Origin: Serratia proteamaculans_D
Lineage (GTDB): Bacteria > Pseudomonadota > Gammaproteobacteria > Enterobacterales > Enterobacteriaceae
DNA length: 64,000 bases
Assembly (NCBI RefSeq): GCF_049959315.1
Contig: NZ_CP188201.1
Reading direction: 5' to 3' (one strand)
The notes below the pieces were generated by a model. That model saw only the letters and a list, made by a program, of their open reading frames with translations, ran no database searches and was not told where the DNA came from. This document shows positions 52,334-60,669 of this stretch, piece after piece. The translations under genes and the position numbers were made by a program. Every line of letters starts with the position of its first letter. The stretch's first letter is position 1.

Positions 52334-54887
52334 GCCTACTCAACTTGCCCAGGATTATCTTGCGGCAATGCCTCTGACCGCTGAGCGGTCGGAGGCGCTT
52401 AACCCCCAGCCTGGAGCGGATGACGCCAAGGCACTGGAGGCGCTGCATCGCAAGATGGGCGCCACCGATGCCAACGTCAATACGCTGTCGGCGGATGACG
52501 TGGCGCTGGCGTCGGTCAAGGCGCGAATCGAAAGCGCCTGGCCGGATGCGGTCAGCGACGACGATTTTGACAATGACGTGGAAGGCCGCAGTATTTTGAA
52601 GGCCACGCCACCGATTAAACGTACCAGCATGTTCCCTGAAGCCTGGCGCACCAACCCGGTGGCGCGCTTCTGGGATTCTCTGTTGGGGCGCTCGCCGCAC
52701 AACCGCCATGCTTCCAAAGAGGAAGCCGCCGCGGAAAACCGCTGGCGTGTGGTCGGTTCAATGCGTCGTTATGTGCTGTTGGTGTTGATGCTGGTACAGA
52801 CCGGTATCGCCACCTGGTACATGAAAACCATTTTGCCGTATCAGGGCTGGGCGCTGATCGACCCGATGGCGATGCTGGACCAGGATCTGATGCAGTCGGT
52901 GCTGCAATTGCTGCCTTATGTACTGCAAACCGGCATTCTGATCCTGTTCGCCATTCTGTTTTGTTGGGTATCGGCCGGTTTCTGGACTGCGTTGATGGGC
53001 TTCCTGCAGCTGCTGATCGGCAAAGACAAATACAGTATCTCCTCCACCATCAAGGGCGATGAGCCAATCAATCCGGCGCACCGCACCGCGTTGATCATGC
53101 CGATCTGTAACGAAGACGTCGAACGGGTGTTCGCCGGCCTGCGTGCGACCTATGAGTCGGTTGCCGCCACTGGCCAGCTTGAACATTTCGATATCTACGT
53201 GCTGAGTGACAGCTACGACCCGGATATCTGCATGGCGGAACAGAAGGCCTGGATGGAACTGTGTCGTGACGTAGATGGCCATGGCCGTATCTTCTATCGC
53301 CGCCGTCGTCGCCGTGTGAAACGTAAAAGCGGCAATATCGACGACTTCTGCCGTCGCTGGGGTGGCGAGTACAGCTATATGGTTATCCTGGATGCCGATA
53401 GCGTGATGAGCGGCGAGTGTCTCACCGGTCTGGTGCGCCTGATGGAAGCCAACCCGAACGCCGGTATCATTCAGTCTGCGCCGAAAGCTTCGGGTATGGA
53501 TACGCTGTATGCCCGTGTGCAACAGTTTGCCACCCGGGTCTACGGGCCGCTGTTTACCGCTGGCCTGCACTTCTGGCAGTTGGGTGAGTCGCACTACTGG
53601 GGTCACAACGCGATTATCCGCGTGAAGCCGTTTATCGAGCACTGTGCACTGGCACCGCTGCCGGGTGAAGGCTCCTTTGCCGGTTCCATCTTGTCGCATG
53701 ACTTTGTGGAAGCCGCGCTGATGCGTCGTGCCGGTTGGGGCGTGTGGATTGCTTATGATCTGCCGGGCAGCTACGAAGAATTGCCGCCGAACCTGCTGGA
53801 TGAGCTGAAGCGTGACCGTCGCTGGTGTCACGGTAACCTGATGAACTTCCGTCTGTTCCTGGTTAAGGGCATGCACCCGGTGCACCGTGCGGTGTTCCTG
53901 ACCGGCGTGATGTCCTATCTGTCGGCACCGCTGTGGTTTATGTTCCTGGCGTTGTCCACCGCGTTGCAGGTGGTGCATACCCTGATGGAGCCGCAGTACT
54001 TCCTGCAGCCGCGTCAGCTGTTCCCGGTCTGGCCGCAGTGGCGTCCTGAACTGGCAATAGCGCTGTTCTCTACCACTCTGGTGCTGTTGTTCCTGCCCAA
54101 GCTGCTCAGTATCGTGCTGATCTGGGCGAAGGGCGCCAAAGAATACGGCGGTGGCGTGCGTCTGTTCCTGTCGATGCTGTTGGAAATGCTGTTCTCGGTG
54201 CTGTTGGCTCCGGTACGCATGTTGTTCCACACGGTGTTTGTGGTCAGCGCCTTCCTCGGTTGGGAAGTGGTGTGGAATTCTCCGCAGCGTGACGATGATG
54301 ACACGCCATGGAGCGAAGCCTTTAAGCGCCATGGTTCACAGATGCTGCTCGGTCTGGTCTGGGCGGGGGGGATGGCCTGGCTGGATCTGCGCTTCCTGTG
54401 GTGGTTGTCGCCAATCGTCTTCTCGCTGATCCTGTCACCGATCGTTTCGTCTCTGTCGAGCCGTGCGACGCTGGGGATCAAGAGCAAGCGCGCCAAACTG
54501 TTCCTGATCCCGGAAGAGTATTCTCCTCCGCGTGAACTGCTGGCGACCGAAGAGTATCTGCAGCTTAACCGTGAACGTGCACTGGCCAATGGCTTTATGC
54601 ACGCCGTGGTTAACCCGTCGTTCAATGCTTTGGCGGCTGCGCTGGCGACCGCGCGTCACCATCTGCGCGGGGCTATCGAGCGCAATCGTGAAGAGCGGGT
54701 GAATGAGGCGTTGCAACTGGGGCCGGAGAAATTGGTGAAGGGCAAACGCCTGGAACTGTTGAGCGATCCCGTTGCCTTGTCGCGCCTGCATCAGCGTGTT
54801 TGGTTGTTGCCGGAAGGTGCAGCCTGGCGTGAGCATTATCAGCAACTGCTACACAATGAACGGGCTCATCCGCAAGGTCAGCGCTAA
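52326..54887 (+). CDS. opgH: Glucan glucosyltransferase OpgH
   Basis: Inner-membrane GT2-family enzyme of 853 residues that polymerises the beta-1,2-glucan backbone from UDP-glucose. Eight or so membrane helices flank a large cytoplasmic catalytic domain with TALIMPICNEDVERVFAGL, DADSVMSG (metal-binding), SHDFVEAAL and the RRWCHGN (QxxRW-like) motif. The N-terminal cytoplasmic part, which in E. coli binds FtsZ when UDP-glucose is high, is present but diverged. It overlaps opgG by 8 bases. Confidence 0.96.
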   Translation: MNKPTQLAQDYLAAMPLTAERSEALNPQPGADDAKALEALHRKMGATDANVNTLSADDVALASVKARIESAWPDAVSDDDFDNDVEGRSILKATPPIKRTSMFPEAWRTNPVARFWDSLLGRSPHNRHASKEEAAAENRWRVVGSMRRYVLLVLMLVQTGIATWYMKTILPYQGWALIDPMAMLDQDLMQSVLQLLPYVLQTGILILFAILFCWVSAGFWTALMGFLQLLIGKDKYSISSTIKGDEPINPAHRTALIMPICNEDVERVFAGLRATYESVAATGQLEHFDIYVLSDSYDPDICMAEQKAWMELCRDVDGHGRIFYRRRRRRVKRKSGNIDDFCRRWGGEYSYMVILDADSVMSGECLTGLVRLMEANPNAGIIQSAPKASGMDTLYARVQQFATRVYGPLFTAGLHFWQLGESHYWGHNAIIRVKPFIEHCALAPLPGEGSFAGSILSHDFVEAALMRRAGWGVWIAYDLPGSYEELPPNLLDELKRDRRWCHGNLMNFRLFLVKGMHPVHRAVFLTGVMSYLSAPLWFMFLALSTALQVVHTLMEPQYFLQPRQLFPVWPQWRPELAIALFSTTLVLLFLPKLLSIVLIWAKGAKEYGGGVRLFLSMLLEMLFSVLLAPVRMLFHTVFVVSAFLGWEVVWNSPQRDDDDTPWSEAFKRHGSQMLLGLVWAGGMAWLDLRFLWWLSPIVFSLILSPIVSSLSSRATLGIKSKRAKLFLIPEEYSPPRELLATEEYLQLNRERALANGFMHAVVNPSFNALAAALATARHHLRGAIERNREERVNEALQLGPEKLVKGKRLELLSDPVALSRLHQRVWLLPEGAAWREHYQQLLHNERAHPQGQR

Positions 54888-54905
54888 GCGTTGATTGGGT
54901 AGCCC

Positions 54906-54946
54906 AAACGGGGAATGCGCACAGCGTGTTCCCCGTTTTTTTTGGC
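54906..54946 (+). terminator. Terminator of opgGH
   Basis: Ten-bp stem AAACGGGGAA/TTCCCCGTTT at 54906-54915 and 54929-54938 with a run of eight Ts (54936-54943). Confidence 0.92.
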
Positions 54947-55049
54947 TATTCGCTTACGCAATGCTGACGATCTGCAAGGAAAAAACTATGCTAACATTCG
55001 CGCCGGGCGTTGTTTACTTTCAGAACAACCAGGGCTAAGAGTCAATTTG

Positions 55050-55295
55050 GTGAATCTCTCTTCTTTTTTTCGGCTGGCATTATTGGCAACAGGCGTGACG
55101 CTGTTAACCGGCTGCGGCAGTATTATCAGCCGCACAGTACCGGGTGCCGGCCACGGCCATCAATACTACCCGGGTGTGCAATGGGATCTGCGCGATACCC
55201 CCTGGCGCTATGTCACGGTGATCGATGTGCCACTGTCGATGGTGGTGGATACTTTTATGCTGCCGTTTGATGCACAGCACGGGCCTTACGAGTAA
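55050..55295 (+). CDS. yceK: YceK outer-membrane lipoprotein homologue
   Basis: Lipoprotein of 81 residues: leader NLSSFFRLALLATGVTLLTGC (lipobox), then GSIISRTVPGAGHGHQYYPG and VQWDLRDTPWRYVTVIDVPL up to GPYE, matching E. coli YceK. I chose GTG 55050 (adjacent TTG 55047 also possible), as the frame further upstream does not look like a signal peptide. It ends in a 10-base overlap with the convergent acetyltransferase gene. Confidence 0.88.
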   Translation: MNLSSFFRLALLATGVTLLTGCGSIISRTVPGAGHGHQYYPGVQWDLRDTPWRYVTVIDVPLSMVVDTFMLPFDAQHGPYE

Positions 55296-55846
55296 GTCTG
55301 TTCCCGGGTGGCAAACACCAACAGCTGGTACCCCTGTGGGCCGCAGTGGAAGGGCGCCAACACCGTCATCTTTAATCCTTGCTGGTGGGCAGCCAGTGAA
55401 TGCGGGTTACCGTCGTCAATAAACAACGCGCCAACGTCGAACTTCTCCCGTGTATGCGTTTTAACGGCGGCGAACAACTGCTTCAGCACGCCTTTGCCGC
55501 GCCAGGCAGAGTCCAGGCATACCGGCCCGTACATAAATACCCGTTGTTCACTCAAAGGTTTCCCGTTGAATGACTCGCCGGCCAGCTTTTCCAGCATCGC
55601 GTCCACGACCGGCGGGCGCGGCTGGGCGTCCGTGGTCATCAGGCAAACAAAGCCGGCCAACGCCTGGTCTTCAACCGCCACCAGAATACCGAGGCCCTGA
55701 TTAATGTGGGCCAACTGAGCTTCGTTCATGCTGGAAACAATAAAACCCTGACGCTTCTGGCTGTCGCTTAAATTGGCGGGGGTATTTTGTGTTTGCAACT
55801 GCAGAATGGCGGGGTAATCCTCGGGGCGTGCCTGACGGATAATCAT
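55286..55846 (-). CDS. GNAT-family N-acetyltransferase
   Basis: Acetyltransferase of 186 residues. N-terminus MIIRQARPEDYPAILQLQTQN; acetyl-CoA-binding region VFMYGPVCLDSAWRGKGVLKQLFAAVK with the R-x2-G-x-G/A motif. The substrate is unknown. It sits between yceK and msyB, which are adjacent in E. coli, so it is a lineage-specific insertion in that cluster. Confidence 0.85.
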   Translation of the reverse strand: MIIRQARPEDYPAILQLQTQNTPANLSDSQKRQGFIVSSMNEAQLAHINQGLGILVAVEDQALAGFVCLMTTDAQPRPPVVDAMLEKLAGESFNGKPLSEQRVFMYGPVCLDSAWRGKGVLKQLFAAVKTHTREKFDVGALFIDDGNPHSLAAHQQGLKMTVLAPFHCGPQGYQLLVFATREQTYS

Positions 55847-55911
55847 ACTGCCTCTCTGAAAATGATGGGGAGTTTATGGGCGGGATTTTACTCGCTCCCG
55901 CCCGCTATCAT

Positions 55912-56289
55912 TCAACGTTCATCCCACTCGTCGGCGGCGGTCTGGCCCTCTTCGGTATCCAACGGCGGATCGAGTTGGAAATCACCTTCTTCCCACTCGT
56001 GCAGCGTGTTTTCTTCTATCCATTCGGCGCTAATTTCGATTTCGTCATAATCACCGTCAAAAATAGCCTGGGCCGCCGCACCGCTGCGTAGTGTCAGGCA
56101 TTCGACCGACTCGCCTTCTTGCTCAAAAAACTCGGCCTGCCACATGATATCACCATCCAGCATCACGTATTTTTGCAGATTGAATTGTTGCACCGCCGGC
56201 GGCTGATCGTCGCTACCGCTCTCAGCGGATTCAATAAACTCCTCGCGCGCCGCTTCAATAGCGTCTTCCAGGGTTGCATACAGGCTCAT
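55912..56289 (-). CDS. msyB: Acidic protein MsyB
   Basis: Strongly acidic cytoplasmic protein of 125 residues, close to E. coli MsyB (multicopy suppressor of secY and secA defects): MSLYATLEDAIEAAREEFIE, QQFNLQKYVMLDGDIMWQAEFFE, FDGDYDEIEISAEWIEENTLHEWEEGDFQLDPPLDTEEGQ and the end ADEWDER. A stress or sigma-S-regulated gene in E. coli. Confidence 0.95.
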   Translation of the reverse strand: MSLYATLEDAIEAAREEFIESAESGSDDQPPAVQQFNLQKYVMLDGDIMWQAEFFEQEGESVECLTLRSGAAAQAIFDGDYDEIEISAEWIEENTLHEWEEGDFQLDPPLDTEEGQTAADEWDER

Positions 56290-56496
56290 AGTCGTCTCCA
56301 GTTGTGAGGGTAACGAAAGAATTTTGGCAGGGCCAAAGCGTCATGACTGAGGTCAAAATTAATTGTTGCTGCACTGGCGCAAGATGCAAATTTTTTTGTT
56401 GTCCGTTTCGCGACGATGGTTGTCTGCCAGCCGCGAGCAAGCTATCTCCCGGTGGGAAATAATAAGGCATCGCTTATGACAGCCCAGGAGAGTGCC

Positions 56497-58167
56497 ATGT
56501 TAACCAACCCTTCAATCAAATATCGTCCGTTCCCACCGGTGGCATTGCCGGAGCGTCAGTGGCCAGGTCGCACTTTGCAGCAGGCACCGCGCTGGTGCTC
56601 CAGCGATCTGCGTGATGGCAATCAGGCGCTGGCGGAGCCGATGGATAACGCCCGCAAACGGCAGTTCTATCAACTGCTGTTGCAGTGCGGGTTCAAAGAG
56701 ATTGAGGTGGCCTTTCCTTCGGCGTCACAAACCGACTTTGATTTTGTCCGCTCGTTGATCGATGAACAGTTGATCCCGGATGACGTCAGCATTCAGGTAT
56801 TGACCCAGTCACGTGACGATCTGATTGATCGCACCTTTGAGGCTCTGCAAGGTGCCCCAAGGGCTATTGTGCATTTGTATAACGCCACCGCACCGATGTT
56901 CCGTGACATTGTCTTCAAACAGGACAAGGCGGCGACGGTGGCGCTGGCGGTCAATGGCGCGCTGCGCATTCGTCAGCAGTGCGAGCAGCAGCCGGAAACC
57001 GCCTGGACTTTCGAGTATTCGCCGGAAACCTTCTGCTTTACCGAGCTGGAGTTCGCCCTGGAAATTTGCGAAGCGGTGGCGGATGTCTGGCAGCCAGGCC
57101 CAGGGCGGCCGATGATCATCAATCTGCCGGCGACGGTAGAGGTCAGTACGCCGAATGTTTATGCCGACCAGATTGAATGGTTTTGCCGGCGTTTCAGTCA
57201 GCGAAATCGGGTGACCATCAGCGTGCATCCGCATAACGATCGAGGTACCGGGGTAGCCTGCGCCGAACTGGCGATGCTGGCCGGTGCCGATCGGGTGGAA
57301 GGTTGTCTGTTCGGCAACGGTGAGCGCACCGGCAATGTCGATCTGGTGACGCTGGCGCTCAATCTGTACACCCAGGGTATAGCGCCAGGGCTGGATTTTA
57401 GCCAGTTGAAGCAGGTGGTTGAGATGGTCGAGCAGTGCAACCAACTGCCGGTACACCCGCGTCATCCTTATGCCGGAGAACTGGTTTTCACCGCTTTTTC
57501 CGGCTCGCATCAGGATGCAATCAAAAAGGGCTTCGCCGCCCAGCAGCAGCGACAGGACGGTTTGTGGCAGGTGCCTTATCTGCCGCTCGATCCGGCGGAC
57601 GTCGGTTGCAGTTATGAAGCGGTGATCCGGGTTAACAGCCAGTCAGGCAAAAGCGGAGCGGCCTGGCTGCTGGAACAGAACCATGGGTTGTCGTTACCGC
57701 GTGGGTTGCAGATTGATTTCAGCAAGGTGGTGCAACAAGCCACCGACGGCAGCGGCAAAGAGATGACCACGGCAGAGCTGTGGCGGCTGTTTCGCCTCAG
57801 TTATGGGCTGGTTGAGCAGCCGCGCCTGCAATTGCTGAGTTACCAGACCGAGAGCCACAGCGTCGAAGCCTATAGCTTCAGCGCCCGGGTGTTGTTCGAT
57901 GGGCAACAGCAGCGGCTGTTGGGGGTAGGGAACGGTCTGTTATCCAGCGCAGTAGATGCACTGCGCCAGCGCTTTGGTCTGAACCTGGCGATAGAGGACT
58001 ACCATGAGCATACGCTGGGGCATCAGAGCCAGAGTCGCGCCGTGGCCTATATCCGCTGTACGCAGGCGCATGGCGAGGCGGCTTATGGCGTGGGCATCGA
58101 CGCCGATTCCGCCAGCGCCTCGCTGCAGGCACTGTTCAACGTTGCCGCACGCTATTTGGCAAAATAA
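56497..58167 (+). CDS. leuA: 2-isopropylmalate synthase, long form (LeuA type 2)
   Basis: Condenses acetyl-CoA with 2-oxoisovalerate, the first step of leucine synthesis. It has 556 residues and starts NPSIKYRPFPPVALPERQWPG as in the Pseudomonas/actinobacterial LeuA group, not the 523-residue enterobacterial leuABCD enzyme. Motifs: SSDLRDGNQAL, IVHLYNATAP, ISVHPHNDRGTGVA (metal His) and GCLFGNGERTGNVDL; the C-terminal LeuA dimer domain is intact. AGGAG at 56486 supports the ATG at 56497. Presumably a second isoenzyme; it could also act on other 2-oxo acids. Ends 16 bases inside the convergent araC gene. Confidence 0.9.
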   Translation: MLTNPSIKYRPFPPVALPERQWPGRTLQQAPRWCSSDLRDGNQALAEPMDNARKRQFYQLLLQCGFKEIEVAFPSASQTDFDFVRSLIDEQLIPDDVSIQVLTQSRDDLIDRTFEALQGAPRAIVHLYNATAPMFRDIVFKQDKAATVALAVNGALRIRQQCEQQPETAWTFEYSPETFCFTELEFALEICEAVADVWQPGPGRPMIINLPATVEVSTPNVYADQIEWFCRRFSQRNRVTISVHPHNDRGTGVACAELAMLAGADRVEGCLFGNGERTGNVDLVTLALNLYTQGIAPGLDFSQLKQVVEMVEQCNQLPVHPRHPYAGELVFTAFSGSHQDAIKKGFAAQQQRQDGLWQVPYLPLDPADVGCSYEAVIRVNSQSGKSGAAWLLEQNHGLSLPRGLQIDFSKVVQQATDGSGKEMTTAELWRLFRLSYGLVEQPRLQLLSYQTESHSVEAYSFSARVLFDGQQQRLLGVGNGLLSSAVDALRQRFGLNLAIEDYHEHTLGHQSQSRAVAYIRCTQAHGEAAYGVGIDADSASASLQALFNVAARYLAK

Positions 58168-58913
58168 GCACTGGGCGCAACGCCCAGCAGGCGACGGAAC
58201 ATGGCGCTGAAAGCACTGGGGCTGTCGTAACCCAGATCCAGCGCCACTTCCAGTACCGAATGCCCGGCGGCCAGGGCGTTCAATGCCGCCAGCAAACGGG
58301 CGCGGCGCACCCAGTCACCGAAGCGCAGTCCGGTTTCACGCTGAAAGCGCCGTGACAGCGTGCGGCCGCTAACGCTGATATAACCGGCTGCCTGCTCTAA
58401 TTCCCAGGGATGGGCCAGCGATTGCTGAATATGCCGACACAGTGTCAGCAGGGCCTCAGTACGTGGCTCAGGTAAATTCAGCGGCAAAATAGGCAGCACG
58501 CGCAGCTCATCCAGGATCAACTCCATTATTCGCTCTTCACGTCCCCCTGTGGGGTAGTCAGCCGTGATATCCATCGCGCAGATAATCAGCTCACGCAGTA
58601 ACGGGGAAACCTGTACCACTTCACAACAGGCAGGCAGATCGGCACGCGCCAGCGGATCGACCAACAGCGCTCTTGCCGCCACCTTGCCGGTGATGCGCAG
58701 GCTGTGTTCAACCCTGGCCGGTAGCCAGACGCCGCGTCCGGGGGGGACCACCCAACTTCCCTGACGGGTATTGACCTGCACCACACCGCTGAGGCTATGA
58801 ATCAGTTGCGCGCAGTCATGGTAGTGGGGAGGCTCGAAGTCGCCGTGCTGATAATCTTTGGCAACCGGCACAATCGACCGGTTGGCGGGCACAGCGTCAT
58901 GGAAAAGCAGCAT
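58152..58913 (-). CDS. AraC-family regulator with cupin sensor domain
   Basis: Regulator of 253 residues: cupin-like N-terminus (HGDFEPPHYHDCAQLIHSLSGVVQV ... GVWLPARVEHSLRITG) and C-terminal HTH pair (ELEQAAGYISVSGRTLSRRFQRE; HSVLEVALDLGYDSPSAFSAMFRRLLG). It overlaps the end of the LeuA gene convergently. Target and ligand are unknown. Confidence 0.88.
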   Translation of the reverse strand: MLLFHDAVPANRSIVPVAKDYQHGDFEPPHYHDCAQLIHSLSGVVQVNTRQGSWVVPPGRGVWLPARVEHSLRITGKVAARALLVDPLARADLPACCEVVQVSPLLRELIICAMDITADYPTGGREERIMELILDELRVLPILPLNLPEPRTEALLTLCRHIQQSLAHPWELEQAAGYISVSGRTLSRRFQRETGLRFGDWVRRARLLAALNALAAGHSVLEVALDLGYDSPSAFSAMFRRLLGVAPSAYFAK

Positions 58914-59013
58914 TGTTCGGGTTCATCCCCTGTTCGCGGAAAAGTCATAACGGCAGCATGCCATGCTGAAACCTTTCGTACCAGCCTATGGTGCGGTGGA
59001 GGATTATAGTTTA

Positions 59014-59035
59014 TAAATATACAATATATTATTTA
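59014..59035. promoter_or_regulatory. AT-rich dyad, candidate operator of the BigR-like regulator
   Basis: TAAATA-N10-TATTTA at 59014-59035 in a 30-base almost pure AT stretch, ending 21 bases before the ArsR-type gene. ArsR/BigR repressors typically bind such AT-rich dyads over their own promoter. Confidence 0.5.
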
Positions 59036-59056
59036 GTAAATTGTTTGGGGGGAGCA

Positions 59057-59368
59057 ATGGATATCGATAGCATGCGACAGGCAGCGGCGCAGGCCGGAAC
59101 ATTACTGCGGACGCTGGGCAATGAGGATCGCTTACTGCTGCTGTGCCAACTCAGCCAGGGTGAGATGTCGGTGGGGGAATTGGCACAAGCGTTGGAAATT
59201 CGTCAGCCGACGCTTTCACAGCAGCTAGGCGTATTGCGTCAGGAAGGGCTGGTAGCCACTCGTCGTGAAGGCAAGCAAATCTACTACGTCGTTAGCGACG
59301 AAAAGGCGTTGGCGATACTTAATACCCTGTACCAACTCTATTGCCCACCAGAGGGAGCGACACCATGA
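59057..59368 (+). CDS. ArsR-family repressor, BigR/YgaV persulfide-sensor type
   Basis: Winged-helix repressor of 103 residues (LRTLGNEDRLLLLCQLSQGEMSVGELAQALEIRQPTLSQQLGVLRQEGL). It lacks metal-binding motifs but has exactly two cysteines, Cys30 and Cys96, at the positions that form a polysulfide bridge in BigR/SqrR. GGGGGGAG precedes the ATG at 59057. It is the first gene of a coupled operon with PmpA/PmpB-type sulfur transport proteins, which fits sulfide/persulfide control. Confidence 0.85.
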   Translation: MDIDSMRQAAAQAGTLLRTLGNEDRLLLLCQLSQGEMSVGELAQALEIRQPTLSQQLGVLRQEGLVATRREGKQIYYVVSDEKALAILNTLYQLYCPPEGATP

Positions 59369-59799
59369 CCATTGACTGGCTGCATTTTACGCCTGTATCT
59401 GCCCTGGTCGGCGGCGGCATTATTGGCGTTGCGGTGGCACTGCTGCTGATGTTTAACGGCCGTATCGCCGGTATTAGCGGCATTACCGGCGGTCTGTTGA
59501 CACCCCAGGGTAAAGAGAAAGCCTGGCGAGTCGCATTTCTTGTCGGGTTGTTAGCTTCGCCCTGGCTGTACGGTATTGCCGCACCCTTACCGACCATGGC
59601 GGTGAGCGGCAACAGCCTGTGGCTGATACTGGCCGGATTGTTGGTTGGCCTGGGTACCCGGTTGGGTGGCGGTTGCACCAGCGGCCATGGGGTTTGCGGT
59701 ACGGCAAGGCTGGCACCGCGTTCGCTGGCGGCCACGGCGGTATTTATGCTGTTGGGTTTTGCCACGGTATGGGCAGTCCGTCACTGGATAGGAGGTTAA
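59365..59799 (+). CDS. YeeE/YedE-family sulfur transport protein, PmpA-like
   Basis: Membrane protein of 144 residues with about four helices. The signature GLGTRLGGGCTSGHGVCGTARLAPRS carries the conserved cysteines of the YeeE/YedE (thiosulfate/sulfur-containing ion) family. It overlaps the regulator stop by 4 bases (ATGA). Together with the next gene it equals one full-length YeeE. Confidence 0.87.
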   Translation: MTIDWLHFTPVSALVGGGIIGVAVALLLMFNGRIAGISGITGGLLTPQGKEKAWRVAFLVGLLASPWLYGIAAPLPTMAVSGNSLWLILAGLLVGLGTRLGGGCTSGHGVCGTARLAPRSLAATAVFMLLGFATVWAVRHWIGG

Positions 59800-59803
59800 C
59801 CGC

Positions 59804-60223
59804 ATGTTCAGATACCTGTTTGCTTTGCTGAGTGGCGCCATTTTTGGCCTCGGTCTGATCGTTGCAGGGATGGCCAATCCGGCCAAGGTTTTGGCGTTTC
59901 TCGATATTACCGGCTACTGGGATCCCTCATTGGCTCTGGTGATGGTGGGCGCCATTGCGGTGGCCGCCCCGGCATTTTACTGGGCACGCAGGCGACAGCG
60001 TACCTTGCTGGGGGAAGAGATGCAGATCCCAGCCAGCCGCCGCCTCGATGGCGGTTTGCTGGCAGGCAGCGCGCTGTTTGGTATCGGTTGGGGCATGGCG
60101 GGTATTTGCCCCGGACCGGCCTGGGTACTGGCCGGGGCCGGGTCTTCGGCCGGCTGGCAGTTCGTGGCGGCCATGCTGGTGGGCATGGCGCTGTATGAAA
60201 TCATCATGATCAGGAGAAAATAA
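59804..60223 (+). CDS. YeeE/YedE-family sulfur transport protein, PmpB-like
   Basis: Partner half of 139 residues with about four helices (FRYLFALLSGAIFGLGLIVAGM) and the signature WGMAGICPGPAWVL with its conserved Cys. PmpA/PmpB pairs are usually controlled by BigR-type repressors, as here. It shares one base with the following VOC gene. Confidence 0.87.
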   Translation: MFRYLFALLSGAIFGLGLIVAGMANPAKVLAFLDITGYWDPSLALVMVGAIAVAAPAFYWARRRQRTLLGEEMQIPASRRLDGGLLAGSALFGIGWGMAGICPGPAWVLAGAGSSAGWQFVAAMLVGMALYEIIMIRRK

Positions 60224-60621
60224 TGCCAATAGCCAACGCGGTGCTGCGCATTGCGCGCCCGACCGACCACCTGCAAGAAATTGCGGCTATGTACTGCCAG
60301 GGGTTGGGATTTGAACGCTTGGGTGAGTTTGACGATCATCAGGGTTTTGACGGCGTGATGGTCGGGCACCCGCAGCACGGCTATCACCTGGAATTTACCC
60401 ACCATCGTGGCGTAAAAGTGGGACAGGCACCGACGCAAGACAATTTGCTGGTATTTTACTTGCCGGATGAAAAGGATTGGCTGATGGGATGTCAGCGAAT
60501 GTTGGCCGCCGGTTTTCGGCGCGTCGCTGCCTACAATCCTTATTGGGATACCAGTGGACAGACGTTCGAAGATCTGGACGGTTACCGGGTGGTGCTGCAA
60601 CAGCGGGCGTGGGAAGAATAA
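60223..60621 (+). CDS. VOC-superfamily (glyoxalase-like) protein
   Basis: Protein of 132 residues with the paired beta-alpha-beta-beta-beta units of the vicinal oxygen chelate fold (VLRIARPTDHLQEIAAMYCQGLGFERLGEFDDHQGFDGVMVG ... YNPYWDTSGQTFEDLDGYRVVLQ). It resembles YycE-like proteins. CAGGAG RBS with TAATG overlap. Its presence in the sulfur operon suggests a role with a thiol adduct, but this is speculative. Confidence 0.8.
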   Translation: MPIANAVLRIARPTDHLQEIAAMYCQGLGFERLGEFDDHQGFDGVMVGHPQHGYHLEFTHHRGVKVGQAPTQDNLLVFYLPDEKDWLMGCQRMLAAGFRRVAAYNPYWDTSGQTFEDLDGYRVVLQQRAWEE

Positions 60622-60647
60622 AAAAGCCAGCGCACCGGGCGCTGGCT
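60619..60647 (-). terminator. Rho-independent terminator of the peptide transporter gene
   Basis: Stem AGCCAGCGC/GCGCTGGCT at 60625-60633 and 60639-60647, with an A run at 60619-60625 that is a T tract on the minus strand. It also forms a barrier after the convergent VOC gene. Confidence 0.85.
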
Positions 60648-60669
60648 GAAGGGTTAAGCGAAACGGTTA

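Noticed and set aside
52758..54332. Open frame of 524 codons on the minus strand inside opgH
   Set aside because: Gln/His-rich translation typical of an antisense shadow; opgH on the plus strand is complete and strongly conserved.
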